Positions 1 through 5,584 of a stretch of DNA of 5,584 bases are shown one piece after another (position 1 is the stretch's first letter; each line of letters opens with the position of its first letter). The stretch lies in the NCBI GenBank assembly GCA_903931645.1, contig CAIZDF010000589.1:1-5584 (forward strand), written 5' to 3'. A program made the translations under genes and the position numbers. This DNA is from an uncultured Tolumonas sp. (GTDB taxonomy: Bacteria; Pseudomonadota; Gammaproteobacteria; Enterobacterales; Aeromonadaceae). A model generated the notes under the pieces. The model was not told the DNA's origin and did not search any database. It was given only the letters and a program-made list of their open reading frames with translations.

Positions 1-539
1 CCTGCCAGTAAACAATCCAATACTTGGCGTGGCGTTTTAAAGCTGGCGGCTAAAACCTGACAGTGCGGGGCATGCAACGTGAGCAGTTGTTGTAGTTCTT
101 GCACACACTTAATACCACTGCCACCTTGGGCATCAATCCGGTTCACGTAAGGAGCGACATAACTGGCACCAGCTAATGCGGCCAGCAATCCCTGCATCGG
201 GGAATAAACCGCAGTGCCCAGTGTGGGGATATTGCGCTGTTTCAGGAGTTTGATAGCCAACAGCCCCTCTGGAGTTACAGGGATCTTGACCACCAGCCGT
301 GAATCCAGCGTTTGCAACTGTTCAGCTTCTTTCACCATCTCTTCTGCGTTATCGGCCAGAACCTGCGCAAACAGCACATTTTCTGCGCCAATAATGTTAC
401 GTAATGCTGGCAGTACGGTGGCTAACGGTTGACGTCCTTTAGCCACAATACTGGGGTTAGTGGTGACACCTTGAATGGGCATAAAGCGCGCTAATCGTTC
501 AATGGCATTCAGGTCGGCACTATCAAGATAAAACTCCAT
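1..539 (-). CDS. fsaA: Fructose-6-phosphate aldolase (FSA/TalC type), 3' end cut by window edge
   Basis: Class I aldolase of the small transaldolase-like family, cytosolic. It cleaves fructose-6-phosphate, or more probably here 1-deoxyfructose-6-phosphate, to glyceraldehyde-3-phosphate plus dihydroxyacetone or hydroxyacetone. Translating the minus strand by hand gives 179 residues of a family usually about 220 long, so about 40 C-terminal residues lie beyond position 1. E. coli FsaA numbering carries over without gaps: Schiff-base Lys85 (VVKIPVT), Asp6, Thr26, Asn28 (VTTNPS), Gln59, Thr109, Ala129, Tyr131, Arg134 ([12 protein letters not shown]) and Ser166 (AASFKTPRQ). The Tyr131/Gln59 pair favours FSA over true transaldolase. 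The start is tandem ATG ATG (540-542 and 537-539); I chose the second because it is 6 nt from AGGAG and gives the family start MEFYLD. The gene diverges from pflEF across a shared control region, as in E. coli. Calling it fsaA rather than fsaB rests on this context. Confidence 0.95.
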   Translation of the reverse strand, partial: MEFYLDSADLNAIERLARFMPIQGVTTNPSIVAKGRQPLATVLPALRNIIGAENVLFAQVLADNAEEMVKEAEQLQTLDSRLVVKIPVTPEGLLAIKLLKQRNIPTLGTAVYSPMQGLLAALAGASYVAPYVNRIDAQGGSGIKCVQELQQLLTLHAPHCQVLAASFKTPRQVLDCLLA

Positions 540-545
540 CATCTT

Positions 546-550
546 CTCCT
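546..550 (-). promoter_or_regulatory. Ribosome binding site of fsaA
   Basis: AGGAG on the minus strand. It lies only 3 nt before the first ATG (542-540) but 6 nt before the second (539-537), which favours the second as the start. The two possible products differ by one methionine. Confidence 0.7.
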
Positions 551-571
551 GTGATCTACTTTTCAGATCTC

Positions 572-577
572 ACTATA
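572..577 (-). promoter_or_regulatory. Predicted -10 element of the fsaA promoter
   Basis: TATAGT on the minus strand matches TATAAT at 5 of 6 bases. It predicts transcription starting near 565 and a leader of about 25 nt. No -35 element is seen at the normal distance (595-600 reads AGCTTT). The centre of the FNR-type box falls exactly 41.5 bp upstream of the predicted start, the usual position for an FNR-activated class II promoter. The start is inferred and has not been mapped. Confidence 0.5.
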
Positions 578-599
578 TAAATATGAATCGCGATAAAGC

Positions 600-613
600 T
601 TGATTGAAATCAA
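600..613. promoter_or_regulatory. FNR binding site shared by two divergent promoters
   Basis: TTGATTGAAATCAA is a perfect match to the FNR consensus TTGAT-N4-ATCAA. It lies between fsaA and pflE, and its centre (606.5) is 41.5 bp from the predicted starts on both sides (565 minus, 648 plus). FNR activates genes when oxygen is absent, which fits an oxygen-sensitive glycyl radical enzyme. The half sites are TTGAT, unlike the TGTGA of CRP, so FNR or a close homologue is the better assignment. Confidence 0.75.
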
Positions 614-617
614 AATA

Positions 618-654
618 AACTTCGAATGAAAGCTTTGAAATGAAATTCGAAGTT
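618..654. promoter_or_regulatory. Inverted repeat, candidate repressor operator of pflEF
   Basis: Perfect 10-bp arms, AACTTCGAAT at 618-627 and ATTCGAAGTT at 645-654, are separated by 17 bp. Each arm contains the palindrome TTCGAA. Read on the minus strand, the middle holds TTTCATTTCA and TTTCATTC direct repeats, which resemble operators of some DeoR-family sugar regulators such as AgaR. The site covers the predicted -10 and start of the pflEF promoter, where a bound protein would block transcription. The regulator is not in the window and the family assignment is a guess. A messenger hairpin is less likely, because most of the repeat lies upstream of the predicted start. Confidence 0.45.
636..641 (+). 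promoter_or_regulatory. Predicted -10 element of the pflEF promoter
   Basis: TGAAAT matches TATAAT at 4 of 6 bases. It was placed because it sits at the distance expected for an FNR-dependent promoter with the box at -41.5. The predicted start is 648, with a 24-nt leader before pflE. There is no -35 element (613-618 reads AAATAA), consistent with dependence on an activator. Confidence 0.4.
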
Positions 655-671
655 GAGCGACAGGATAAATT

Positions 672-1586
672 ATGATCTGCAATCTGCAACGTTATGCCAC
701 CCATGATGGCCCTGGGATCAGAACGGTTGTGTTCATGAAAGGGTGCTCACTCAGTTGCCGCTGGTGCCAAAATCCGGAAAGTCGGTCGCGCAGTTTAGAG
801 CTGTTATATGACGAACGACTGTGTACTCAGGGGTGTCAGCGTTGCACGCAGCATAGTTCCTGTTTTAAGCGCGAGGATAGCACTTCAGCAGTCGCTATTT
901 TGCGACACGGACTCACAGAAAATGAGATGCGACTGGCCGCAGATGCTTGCCCGAGTGGTGCCATTTCTCTTTGTGGTGATGAGATGGATTCCGAGCAAAT
1001 CATGGCACAAGTGCGCCGTGATAACGCGTTTTATCAGCGCAGTGGCGGTGGCCTGACGTTGTCCGGTGGTGAACCGTTTATGCAACCGAAATTAGCCCTA
1101 CAGCTGCTGAAAATGGCTCGTCAGGAAGATATTCATACGGCTGTCGAGAGCTGCCTGCATGTGCCCTGGCATTACATAGAACCATCACTGGAATTCGTTG
1201 ATTTGTGGCTGGTTGATCTGAAACACACCGATGCGGATAAGTTCCTGCAATGGACGGATGGTCAGCTACCTTTAATCCAACACAATATTGAAAAACTAGG
1301 CAAAAGCGGCGCCAATATTCTGTTTCGTGTTCCCATCATTACTGATTTCAACGATGACGCAATAACGCTGAACGCCATCATTCAGCAAGCGGCGAAGCAC
1401 TATCAACAATTTGGTGGTAGTGGCGAAATTCATTTCCTGCCGTACCACACTTACGGTATGCACAAATACCATTTACTCGGGCTGGATTATGAATGTGCCC
1501 GGAAACCACTTGATCGACCCGAGTTACTGGACTTTGCCGAGCAGCAAGCCAAAGCCTGTGGTCTGACTGCCATACTGAGGGGGTAA
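672..1586 (+). CDS. pflE: Glycyl-radical-enzyme activating enzyme (radical SAM), PflE/YbiY type
   Basis: Radical-SAM enzyme that cleaves S-adenosylmethionine reductively to put a glycyl radical on its partner enzyme, here PflF encoded next to it; cytosolic and oxygen-sensitive. The CxxxCxxC motif for the SAM-bound [4Fe-4S] cluster is C25, C29, C32 (GCSLSCRWCQNP). An inserted ferredoxin-like segment has C51, C55, C58, then C93 (ACPSGA) and C101, enough for at least one extra cluster; C64 is also there. The SAM-binding SGGEP is at 131-135. The 304 residues compare with about 308 for E. coli YbiY, which it follows to the C-terminal end (LTAILRG against LTATLRG, from memory). The start is supported by AGGA at 662-665, 6 nt upstream, and by the family start MI-N-QRY-THDGPGIRT. 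It is first in a two-gene operon, 2 nt from pflF. Specificity for PflF is inferred from adjacency. Confidence 0.94.
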   Translation: MICNLQRYATHDGPGIRTVVFMKGCSLSCRWCQNPESRSRSLELLYDERLCTQGCQRCTQHSSCFKREDSTSAVAILRHGLTENEMRLAADACPSGAISLCGDEMDSEQIMAQVRRDNAFYQRSGGGLTLSGGEPFMQPKLALQLLKMARQEDIHTAVESCLHVPWHYIEPSLEFVDLWLVDLKHTDADKFLQWTDGQLPLIQHNIEKLGKSGANILFRVPIITDFNDDAITLNAIIQQAAKHYQQFGGSGEIHFLPYHTYGMHKYHLLGLDYECARKPLDRPELLDFAEQQAKACGLTAILRG

Positions 1587-1588
1587 TT

Positions 1589-4021
1589 ATGACTGAACTT
1601 GACCTGACCACGTTATCTGCGCGTATTCGTGATCATAAACGGCGGTTAGTTGAGATCGTCAAACCGCCGGTTTGTACTGAGCGTGCTCGTCATTACACCG
1701 AAAGTTATCAGGCGAATATAGATAAGCCGATCGTCGTGCGTCGGGCGCTGGCACTGGCGCATCATCTGCAACAACGCACGATTTGGATCGACAATGACGA
1801 ATTGATTATTGGTAATCAGGCCTCTCGTTTACGCGCGGCACCGATTTTTCCTGAATATACCGTTGGCTGGGTAGAAAAAGAGATCGATGAATTGGGCGAT
1901 CGCCCTGGTGCGGGGTTTAGTGTGACGGCTGAAGATAAAGCCACTATCCATCAATTAGCACCGTTCTGGCGTGGGCAAACGGTACAAGATCGTTGTTATG
2001 GGCTGTTTACCGAAGAGCAGAAAGCCATTCTGGCTAGTGGCATTATCAAAGCCGAAGGCAATATGACTTCGGGTGATGCCCATCTGGCGGTAGATTATCC
2101 ACAATTGCTGGAGCTGGGTATTCATGGCTTACAGGCAAAAGTAGCAGAGCGGCGGCAACGGCTTGATTTAGCTGACTGGAATGATCTGCATCGAGAGCAG
2201 TTTCTGAAATCGGTGGATATTACCTTACTGGCGTTGTCAGAACATATTCAACGTTATGCCGCATTGGCGCGTCAGATGGCCAGTCAGGAAAACCGGATTG
2301 AGCGCCGAGATGAATTGTTAGCGATTGCTGAGAACTGCGATTTGATCGCCCAACAGCCGCCGCGTACCTTCTGGCAAGCCTTGCAGTTGTGTTATTTCAT
2401 TCAATTGGTATTGCAGATCGAGTCTAACGGCCATTCAGTATCATTTGGCCGCATGGATCAATATCTCTACCCTTGGTATCGCCGTGATGTGGAATTAGAA
2501 CAAACCTTACCGCGTGAACAAGCGATTGAGTTGTTGCATTGCTGTTGGTTGAAGTTGCTGGAGGTGAATAAAATCCGCTCTGGTACGCATTCCAAAGCGT
2601 CAGCAGGCAGCCCGCTGTATCAGAATGTCACGATTGGTGGTCAGCGTTGGTATCAGGGGGCGGCGGTCGATGCTGTAAACCCATTATCATATACCATTCT
2701 GGAATCATGCGGTCGCTTGCGCTCCACACAGCCCAATTTAAGCGTGCGTTATCATGCGGGGATGAGTGATGATTTTCTCGAAGCTTGTATGGCGGTGATC
2801 CGCTGTGGTTTTGGCATGCCGGCTTTTAATAATGATGAAATCGTTATTCCTGAATTTATTAAGCTCGATGTGGAAGTGGAAGATGCTTATAACTATTCCG
2901 CTATCGGCTGTATTGAAACGGCGGTACCGGGAAAATGGGGTTATCGTTGTACTGGAATGAGTTTTGTTAATTTTGCCCGCGTCATGCTGGCGGCATTAGA
3001 GCAAGGCAAAGACGCGACAACGGGGAAAACCTTCCTGCCACAATCGCAAGGGCTCAGTTTAGGCAACTTCCATAATTTTGATGAAGTATTAGCGGCTTGG
3101 GATCGTCAGATCCGTTATTACACGCGTAAGACCGTTGAGATTGACTGTGTTGTTGATACGGTTTTGGAAGAAAACGCGCACGATATTCTTTGTTCAGCAT
3201 TGGTCGATGATTGTATTGAACGTGGTAAAACGGCGAAGCAGGGTGGGGCGAAATACGACTGGGTATCCGGTTTGCAGGTTGGTATTGCTAATTTGGGCAA
3301 TAGTTTAGCAGCAGTGCGTGATCAGGTGTTCAGCGGTAAATTGTCGCAACAGGAATTAGCGGCTGCATTGGGGAATGACTTTGCTGGCGAAGACGGTGAA
3401 GCATTACGTTTGATGCTGGCTAATCGGATCGCGAAATACGGTAATGATGATGACTCGGTTGATGAGTTGCTGGTACGAGCCTATCAGACATTTATTGATG
3501 AAATCAGCCAATTTCACAATACCCGTTATGGTCGTGGCCCGATTGGTGGAGGCTATTACGCAGGTACATCGTCTATTTCTGCGAATGTTCCGTTCGGTGC
3601 TGGGACGATGGCAACCCCAGATGGTCGCAAAGCCCATGCGCCATTGGCAGAAGGGGCCAGCCCATCATCCGGCACCGACAGTCATGGGCCGACAGCCGTC
3701 TTTAACTCACTGGGTAAATTACCAACAGCTGCCATTTTGGGGGGCGTGCTGCTGAATCAAAAACTCAACCCAACGAGTTTGGAACAACCGCGTGATCGCC
3801 AGAAACTAATGGTGTTATTGCGAACCTTCTTTGAGGTACACAAAGGCTGGCATGTGCAGTACAACATTGTTTCCCGCGAAACCCTGTTAGCGGCTAAAGA
3901 ACATCCTGATCAATATCGGGATCTGGTGGTTCGGGTTGCGGGTTATTCGGCGTTTTTCTCTGCTTTATCGCCGGATACTCAGGATGATATTATTGCACGT
4001 ACAGAACATACTCTGTCGTAA
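1589..4021 (+). CDS. pflF: Glycyl radical enzyme, PflF/YbiW type (probable 1,5-anhydroglucitol-6-phosphate lyase)
   Basis: Cytosolic glycyl radical enzyme of 810 residues, the length I recall for E. coli YbiW, with near-identical stretches throughout. An N-terminal PFL-like barrel domain makes up most of the chain. The catalytic loop has Cys441 with Glu443 (SAIGCIETA, 438-446), the GCIE form typical of C-O or C-N lyase and dehydratase members, not the paired cysteines of true pyruvate formate-lyase. The C-terminal glycyl radical motif is RVAGYSA (782-788), so Gly785 carries the radical. From memory of recent work, YbiW opens 1,5-anhydroglucitol-6-phosphate to 1-deoxyfructose-6-phosphate, which FsaA then cleaves; the divergent fsaA supports the same role here. 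The older name, formate acetyltransferase 3, is probably misleading. GAGG at 1577-1580 lies inside the end of pflE, 8 nt before the ATG, so translation is probably coupled. The substrate is inferred by orthology. Confidence 0.95.
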   Translation: MTELDLTTLSARIRDHKRRLVEIVKPPVCTERARHYTESYQANIDKPIVVRRALALAHHLQQRTIWIDNDELIIGNQASRLRAAPIFPEYTVGWVEKEIDELGDRPGAGFSVTAEDKATIHQLAPFWRGQTVQDRCYGLFTEEQKAILASGIIKAEGNMTSGDAHLAVDYPQLLELGIHGLQAKVAERRQRLDLADWNDLHREQFLKSVDITLLALSEHIQRYAALARQMASQENRIERRDELLAIAENCDLIAQQPPRTFWQALQLCYFIQLVLQIESNGHSVSFGRMDQYLYPWYRRDVELEQTLPREQAIELLHCCWLKLLEVNKIRSGTHSKASAGSPLYQNVTIGGQRWYQGAAVDAVNPLSYTILESCGRLRSTQPNLSVRYHAGMSDDFLEACMAVIRCGFGMPAFNNDEIVIPEFIKLDVEVEDAYNYSAIGCIETAVPGKWGYRCTGMSFVNFARVMLAALEQGKDATTGKTFLPQSQGLSLGNFHNFDEVLAAWDRQIRYYTRKTVEIDCVVDTVLEENAHDILCSALVDDCIERGKTAKQGGAKYDWVSGLQVGIANLGNSLAAVRDQVFSGKLSQQELAAALGNDFAGEDGEALRLMLANRIAKYGNDDDSVDELLVRAYQTFIDEISQFHNTRYGRGPIGGGYYAGTSSISANVPFGAGTMATPDGRKAHAPLAEGASPSSGTDSHGPTAVFNSLGKLPTAAILGGVLLNQKLNPTSLEQPRDRQKLMVLLRTFFEVHKGWHVQYNIVSRETLLAAKEHPDQYRDLVVRVAGYSAFFSALSPDTQDDIIARTEHTLS

Positions 4022-4030
4022 GTCTGAGAA

Positions 4031-4067
4031 AACAAAACCCCGCTTAAAGCGGGGTTTTGTTATTTTT
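4031..4067. terminator. Bidirectional rho-independent terminator between convergent genes
   Basis: The arms 4031-4044 and 4048-4061 pair perfectly (14 bp) around a 3-nt loop, with a CCCCGC/GCGGGG core. A TTTTT tract follows on the plus strand (4063-4067), and the A-rich left side gives a TTTTGTT tail on the minus strand. It starts 9 nt after the pflF stop and 5 nt after the stop of the minus-strand HD-GYP gene, so it can end both transcripts. Confidence 0.93.
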
Positions 4068-5304
4068 ATTCATGTGGCAGTGAAAAATAATAACAGGCAT
4101 GTTTGGTGATGCCGAAGAATTCTTGCTGTTGTGGTGTTAGCTCTTCATGTGAAACGATACCGCTGATAGTGCGTTCATCATGCTGCAAGGTAATCAGATC
4201 AACGCCTTCCTGCACCCGACCTTTTTCATAAGGCAATACCATCGGTTTTAACGGCGATGATGGTTCACTCGACATGACTAATGCCAATGTACCATCACTT
4301 AAAGTGACAACGCTGCCTGGTGGATATACGCCTAATACTTTGATTAACAACTGAGTAAATTGGCTATCAAATTGCTTATTGGCTTTTTTATATAAACTGG
4401 CGATCACTTGGTTCGGGTGCGCAGTGCCTAATCCATTACGTGGATGTAATTGCTCTTCGTAATAATCCACGACAGCGATCAGTCGGCTTAATGGCGCAAT
4501 TTCACCATCTTTTAAACCTGAAGGATAACCTGAGCCATCGATACATTCATGATGTTGTAGTGTGGCTTGACGGACTTCTGGCGTATACGCTTTTAACTGC
4601 GTCAGTTGCTCGAACCCATATTGCACATGCAGTTTAAGAAAATTAACTTCTGCTTTTGTCAGTTCGGTACGCTTACGTGTGACCTGAGTGGGAATACGTA
4701 ATTCACCAATATCGTGAACCAGCCCAGCTAAACCGGCATCTTTAATCGCTAGTGGATCCCAACCGGCTTCTCTGGCGATGAGCATGGCAATAAATGCTAC
4801 ATTAAGGCTATGCAATAAGTGCGGGTCACCATTACGAATAGAGCGTACTAAATGGAAACCTACCGATCCTTCTTGTTCTGCCAGACTGGTTGCTGCACTA
4901 CGAACCAGTTCTGCGACTGTCGCTAATCCTTCGTCCGGTTTCAGATTTAATCGCGTCAGTGACTCACGCAAGGGCGACAGGGCATTAGTATAACTACGTT
5001 CCGCTTGTCGGATTGAGCGTCGGGCGGCTTGTTGTTGCGCTTTATGCGGGTCAGGAATAGCTATTTCTGGTTCAGCAACCGGTTCTTCAGGTTCTGGCGG
5101 CGCAGGCTCTTCTTCAATAATAACGCTTTTGGCTAAATCGACAGGAATTGCTCTAACACCCAGGTCGCGCAATATTTGCAGCTGTTCTTCATCTTTAATA
5201 CGAAACGAACTAAACAGAAATGGATGGTTTTTCCAACCGAAAGGCAGAACAACATAATGACCGATTCTAAGCTGATCGACTGAAACAGGTGTCGTCTGAC
5301 TCAT
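4066..5304 (-). CDS. HD-GYP protein with N-terminal DUF3391-like domain, probable c-di-GMP phosphodiesterase
   Basis: Cytosolic protein of 412 residues with no signal peptide or membrane segment. Residues 1-60 look like DUF3391 (VDQLRIGHYV, then LRDLGVRAIPVD). An acidic proline-rich linker spans about 64-86. The HD-GYP domain spans about 155-330: His165, His197-Asp198, His226, His251-His252 and Asp280 are the expected metal ligands, and GSGYP (257-261) is the GYP motif. The family degrades cyclic di-GMP and so influences biofilm and motility. Two signature positions are unusual: the lysine of HDIGK is Glu201 (HDIGE), and HHERxDG reads HHECIDG, with Cys254 for the arginine. The metal ligands are intact, so it may still be active, but substrate handling could differ. 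A C-terminal tail of about 80 residues follows. No good ribosome binding site precedes the ATG; the start rests on the domain beginning. Its convergent position gives no functional link to pflEF. Confidence 0.88.
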   Translation of the reverse strand: MSQTTPVSVDQLRIGHYVVLPFGWKNHPFLFSSFRIKDEEQLQILRDLGVRAIPVDLAKSVIIEEEPAPPEPEEPVAEPEIAIPDPHKAQQQAARRSIRQAERSYTNALSPLRESLTRLNLKPDEGLATVAELVRSAATSLAEQEGSVGFHLVRSIRNGDPHLLHSLNVAFIAMLIAREAGWDPLAIKDAGLAGLVHDIGELRIPTQVTRKRTELTKAEVNFLKLHVQYGFEQLTQLKAYTPEVRQATLQHHECIDGSGYPSGLKDGEIAPLSRLIAVVDYYEEQLHPRNGLGTAHPNQVIASLYKKANKQFDSQFTQLLIKVLGVYPPGSVVTLSDGTLALVMSSEPSSPLKPMVLPYEKGRVQEGVDLITLQHDERTISGIVSHEELTPQQQEFFGITKHACYYFSLPHE

Positions 5305-5348
5305 TAGATACTGTTCTCACTATCGCAGAGTGATATTTCACAAATATA

Positions 5349-5375
5349 TTTATAGTATTAACTACATAATGACAA
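5349..5375 (-). promoter_or_regulatory. Possible promoter of the HD-GYP gene
   Basis: On the minus strand TTGTCA (5375-5370) and TATAAA (5354-5349) resemble sigma-70 -35 and -10 elements with a 15-bp spacer, shorter than the usual 17. TAAATA, two bases further, would give 17 bp but is a poorer hexamer. The leader would be about 40 nt. The area is AT-rich, so chance matches are easy. Confidence 0.3.
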
Positions 5376-5404
5376 TAGTGACTTAATTTTTATGCAGGCA
5401 AAGT

Positions 5405-5422
5405 AAAATAATCAATTATTTT
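5405..5422. repeat. AT-rich 18-bp palindrome upstream of the HD-GYP gene
   Basis: AAAATAAT (5405-5412) and ATTATTTT (5415-5422) are perfect inverted arms around CA. It lies about 100 bp upstream of the HD-GYP start and 30 bp upstream of the possible -35. It could be a binding site for a regulator or a weak hairpin. Base composition alone makes such repeats fairly common, so function is uncertain. Confidence 0.35.
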
Positions 5423-5524
5423 CCTTTTAGGAATGAGGTATTTGGGGTTATACAGAGCGGCAATGTGGCTGTTAGAAATTAAGCTACCCATTTAAAACGG
5501 CAATAAAAAAGCCCGCATTCACGT

Positions 5525-5560
5525 AATGCCGTTCACTTAAGGTGATCGGCATTTCTTTTT
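5525..5560 (+). terminator. Hairpin with T tract at the insertion-sequence end
   Basis: Arms 5525-5536 and 5542-5553 pair over 12 positions with one T-T mismatch around a 5-nt loop, followed by TCTTTTT (5554-5560). On the plus strand this has the form of a rho-independent terminator. It would stop transcripts entering the element from the left flank, which would be antisense to the transposase. The stop codon of the minus-strand frame lies within the stem. Confidence 0.6.
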
Positions 5561-5584
5561 CTCAGCGCATATCCATTTTTCGAG
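5533..5584 (-). CDS. Putative transposase, last 16 codons only
   Basis: Reading the minus strand from the right edge gives SKNGYALRKRNADHLK and then TGA (5535-5533). The short basic tail ending within the terminal repeat resembles the C-terminus of IS4-family DDE transposases, several of which end in lysine/arginine-rich stretches of this type. The catalytic domain is outside the window, so the call depends on the repeat next to it. The other two minus-strand frames also stop within the window, so the choice of frame rests on the resemblance. Confidence 0.4.
   Translation of the reverse strand, partial: SKNGYALRKRNADHLK

Larger units (their letters stand above)
5524..5584 (-). mobile_element. 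End of an IS4-family-like insertion sequence, running off the right edge
   Basis: TAATGCCGTTCACTTAAG (5524-5541) agrees at 16 of 18 positions with the IS4 end as I remember it (TAATGCCGATCAGTTAAG). A minus-strand reading frame ends inside this repeat, as expected for the 3' end of a transposase gene. The flank ends at 5523; IS4 makes target duplications of 11-13 bp, so the copy here would be about 5511-5523, with its partner outside the window. Only 61 bp are visible, so the identification is tentative. Confidence 0.5.

Noticed and set aside
214..432. Plus-strand open frame of 72 codons
   Set aside because: It lies opposite the well-supported aldolase gene and has no recognisable domain.
808..1085. 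Overlapping short frames on both strands inside pflE
   Set aside because: They are shadows of the radical-SAM gene, whose motifs are intact in its own frame.
3118..3755. Three short frames on both strands inside pflF
   Set aside because: They lie within the uninterrupted glycyl radical enzyme and resemble no family.
1589..4021. True pyruvate formate-lyase
   Set aside because: The active-site loop has a single cysteine in GCIE, not the adjacent cysteine pair of pyruvate formate-lyase, and the sequence follows YbiW closely.
5330..5341. GTGATATTTCAC as a CRP-like site before the HD-GYP gene
   Set aside because: The half sites are separated by 4 bases where CRP needs 6, and the match is incomplete.
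5433..5495. A 20-codon plus-strand reading frame starting MRYLGLYRAAMW
   Set aside because: AGGA touches the ATG directly with no spacer, the frame is very short, and no family is recognised. It is probably chance.
1..5584. CRISPR array, tRNA or rRNA genes, or prophage genes
   Set aside because: No regularly spaced repeats, no clover-leaf RNA sequence and no phage-like proteins were seen.

Overview
The window looks like the chromosome of a facultatively anaerobic gammaproteobacterium. The three metabolic proteins read like orthologues of the E. coli fsaA / ybiY (pflE) / ybiW (pflF) locus, in the same divergent arrangement. The moderate GC content and the HD-GYP neighbour suggest a relative outside the Enterobacteriaceae, perhaps in the Aeromonadaceae (Tolumonas-like). 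That placement is a guess, because no phylogeny could be run.

Layout. Positions 1-539 (minus) hold the first 179 codons of a fructose-6-phosphate aldolase of the FSA/TalC type (fsaA), cut by the left edge. Positions 540-671 are a divergent control region. It has a perfect FNR-type box (600-613) whose centre lies 41.5 bp from the predicted start points of both promoters, and a 10-bp inverted repeat (618-654) over the start of the plus-strand promoter. Positions 672-1586 and 1589-4021 (plus) encode a radical-SAM glycyl-radical-enzyme activase (pflE) and a glycyl radical enzyme (pflF), 2 nt apart. A strong bidirectional terminator (4031-4067) separates this operon from a convergent HD-GYP protein with an N-terminal DUF3391-like domain (4066-5304, minus). 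Positions 5305-5523 are AT-rich and gene-poor, with a weak promoter candidate and an AT-rich palindrome. From 5524 to the right edge the sequence looks like one end of an IS4-family insertion sequence: an IS4-like terminal repeat, a hairpin with a T tract, and the last 16 codons of a minus-strand reading frame.

How the genes work together. The activase would install a glycyl radical on Gly785 of PflF. From what I recall of work on the E. coli orthologues, YbiW opens the ring of 1,5-anhydroglucitol-6-phosphate to give 1-deoxyfructose-6-phosphate, which FsaA cleaves to glyceraldehyde-3-phosphate and hydroxyacetone. The divergent fsaA-pflEF unit would then be the core of an anaerobic sugar-ether glycolysis module, which agrees with the FNR box. 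No transporter, kinase or hydroxyacetone reductase is in the window. The HD-GYP gene is probably an unrelated c-di-GMP signalling gene; it is notable for a changed signature (HDIGE instead of HDIGK).
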